From Roseomonas sp. CECT 9278 (GTDB taxonomy: Bacteria; Pseudomonadota; Alphaproteobacteria; Acetobacterales; Acetobacteraceae), in assembly GCF_918698155.1 (NCBI RefSeq), contig NZ_CAKKLX010000018.1:1-64000 (forward strand): 64,000 nt of DNA, written 5' to 3'. Each line of letters begins with the position of its first letter. Positions within the stretch are counted from its first letter, which is position 1. A model generated the notes under the pieces. That model was not told where the DNA came from. It did no database searches and was given only the letters and a program-made list of their open reading frames with translations. Below are positions 62,869 through 64,000 of this stretch, in pieces. The position numbers and the translations under genes are program-made.

Positions 62869-64000
62869 TCAGTTCAACGCCGCGCGCCGCCCAGCCGCGC
62901 CCGTGCCGACCCCGGCAGCGTTGAACGGCGGAAACGCGCCGCGCGCCAGCGCCTCCAGGCTCGGCGCCGGCAGCCCCAGGCGCGAGGCATAGATCCACGA
63001 ATACGCCAGCACGCGCTGCACATGCAGCCGCGTCTCCTCGACCGGGATCGCCTCGATGAACAGGAAGGGGTCGTCGCGGTGGCGCGCCGCCGGCAGCCAG
63101 CGCGCCAGGTTGCCCGGGCCGGCATTGTAGGCCGCCAACAGCCGGATCAGGTCGCCCTGCACCGCCTCGTGCGATGCCAGGTACAGCAGATACCGCTGGC
63201 CGATCTCGAGCGACAGCGCCGGGTCGTGCAGCCGGAGCGCGCCCTCGCCGCGGAAGGACGGGTCGTTCGCCACATAGGCCGCGGTCGCCGGCATCACCTG
63301 CAACAATCCGCGCGCGCCGGCGCGCGACACCGCCTCGGGATCGAAATTCGATTCCTGGCGCGCCAGCGCATAGAGCAGCGCCGGATCGATGCGGAAGCCC
63401 TGCGCCGGCTGCAACCGTGGCAGCGGGAAGCGCGCCAGGTCGCGCGGGCGGCCATCCGCTCCCTGCGCCAACCCCGCGAGCTGCGCGCCCAGATGCGTCA
63501 TGCCCTCGCGCCCCGCCACGCCGAGCATCGCGCGCAGCAGCACCGCATTGCCGCGCGCGGCGGGCCACAGCGCGCGCAGCTCAGCCTCGGCGCGCGCCTG
63601 CTGGCCGACCTGCATCAGCGCCAGCGCACGCCAGCCGCCCGCGGTCTCCATCAGCGCCGCCGCGCCGGCACCCTCGGCGGCCTCGCCATGCCAGGCGAAG
63701 CCCGGCGTCAGGCCAAGCGAACGCCGCGCCAGCAACCCGTGGAAGGTGCGCGGTTCCTGCGCCGCCTGCAGCATCCAGGGCACGTGTTGCGCCGGGCGGC
63801 GGGCGCGCACCGCGGCGCGTGCGGTCCAGAAGGCGGCGGCGGCGCGGGCGGCGGCCGAGCCCCCCTCGGCGCGCGCGGCGGTCTCGAAATACGGCAGCGC
63901 GACCTCGTAGCGGCCGAGCCCCCAGGCCGCCAGGCCGGCGGCGAAGGCGGCGCGCCCGGTGCGCTCCCGCCCGCCGCGCGCGACTTCGGAGGCCATGCGG
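62869..64000 (-). CDS. slt: Soluble lytic murein transglycosylase, C-terminal part (runs off window)
   Basis: At least 377 residues are visible and the frame is open at the window edge, so the N-terminus lies beyond 64000. The visible N-terminal half is an alpha-helical, TPR/superhelix-like region (AAWGLGRYEVALPYFETAARAEGG) typical of Slt70. The C-terminal lysozyme-like domain has the catalytic Glu in LLYALARQESNFDPEAVSRAGARGLLQVMPATA and the AAYNAGPGNLARWL motif. It cleaves the MurNAc-GlcNAc bond to give 1,6-anhydro ends in the periplasm. An AG-rich tail ends RRAALN. Confidence 0.92.
   Translation of the reverse strand, partial: RMASEVARGGRERTGRAAFAAGLAAWGLGRYEVALPYFETAARAEGGSAAARAAAAFWTARAAVRARRPAQHVPWMLQAAQEPRTFHGLLARRSLGLTPGFAWHGEAAEGAGAAALMETAGGWRALALMQVGQQARAEAELRALWPAARGNAVLLRAMLGVAGREGMTHLGAQLAGLAQGADGRPRDLARFPLPRLQPAQGFRIDPALLYALARQESNFDPEAVSRAGARGLLQVMPATAAYVANDPSFRGEGALRLHDPALSLEIGQRYLLYLASHEAVQGDLIRLLAAYNAGPGNLARWLPAARHRDDPFLFIEAIPVEETRLHVQRVLAYSWIYASRLGLPAPSLEALARGAFPPFNAAGVGTGAAGRRAALN

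Overview
The window is one end of a contig from a very GC-rich (about 70%) alphaproteobacterium. Gene content and order point to the Rhodospirillales/Acetobacteraceae (Roseomonas-like): the neighbourhood rne / amiC / mrcA / prfB, paired acetate-type symporters with DUF485 and DUF4212 partners, a TRAP carboxylate transporter, a GTTC-N7-GTTC LexA-type box and a TTAA-N7-TTAAC CtrA-type box. Taxonomy is inferred from protein character only. Bases 28-60 are a slightly corrupted Nextera sequencing adapter, so bases 1-60 are not genomic.

Layout. 61-6000: a minus-strand methionine operon (ArsR-methyltransferase regulator, metH, a cation-diffusion-facilitator, a TonB-like gene cut by the contig end) behind a palindromic operator-like site. 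6004-12982: mixed metabolism (two GNATs, an amidase, an M20 peptidase, an exported phytase-like protein, ferredoxin-NADP reductase). 13127-17282: a TRAP transporter (dctP, dctQ, dctM) plus a hydratase-like gene. 17388-18612: three small membrane proteins. 18837-30821: two complete solute:sodium symporter modules, SSS+DUF4212 and ActP+DUF485. They surround two CBS/DUF294 nucleotidyltransferase-like proteins and two DnaQ-type exonucleases, with a propionyl-CoA synthetase (prpE) divergent from the second module. The region looks like a short-chain carboxylate uptake and activation locus. It also holds a beta-helix/RTX exoprotein gene.

32879-39424: a surface-glycan cluster of a glycosyltransferase with C-terminal beta-rich modules, a small protein, a tandem double glycosyltransferase and a Stf0-like sulfotransferase; the first three have overlapping start and stop codons. 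39428-50412: prfB (with its programmed frameshift), mrcA, amiC and divergent rne, a conserved cell-wall/RNA block into which an RTX gene and several dispersed repeats have been inserted. 50647-56744: small secreted and cytoplasmic proteins, including one built on a nonapeptide repeat, a PPOX flavoprotein, a DJ-1/PfpI protein, a phosphoesterase and two rSAM-associated glycosyltransferases. 56862-64000: a SPL-like radical SAM protein behind stacked CtrA- and LexA-type boxes, moaB, a creatininase-like protein, a sterol-desaturase-family hydroxylase, an AMP-dependent synthetase, and the 3' part of a soluble lytic transglycosylase that runs off the window.

No tRNA, rRNA, CRISPR array, insertion sequence or phage gene was seen. 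The non-coding sequence is notable for three families of dispersed palindromic repeats. One is a double hairpin that starts or ends 8-11 bases after a stop codon in all three copies. A second supplies the stop codon of a gene.
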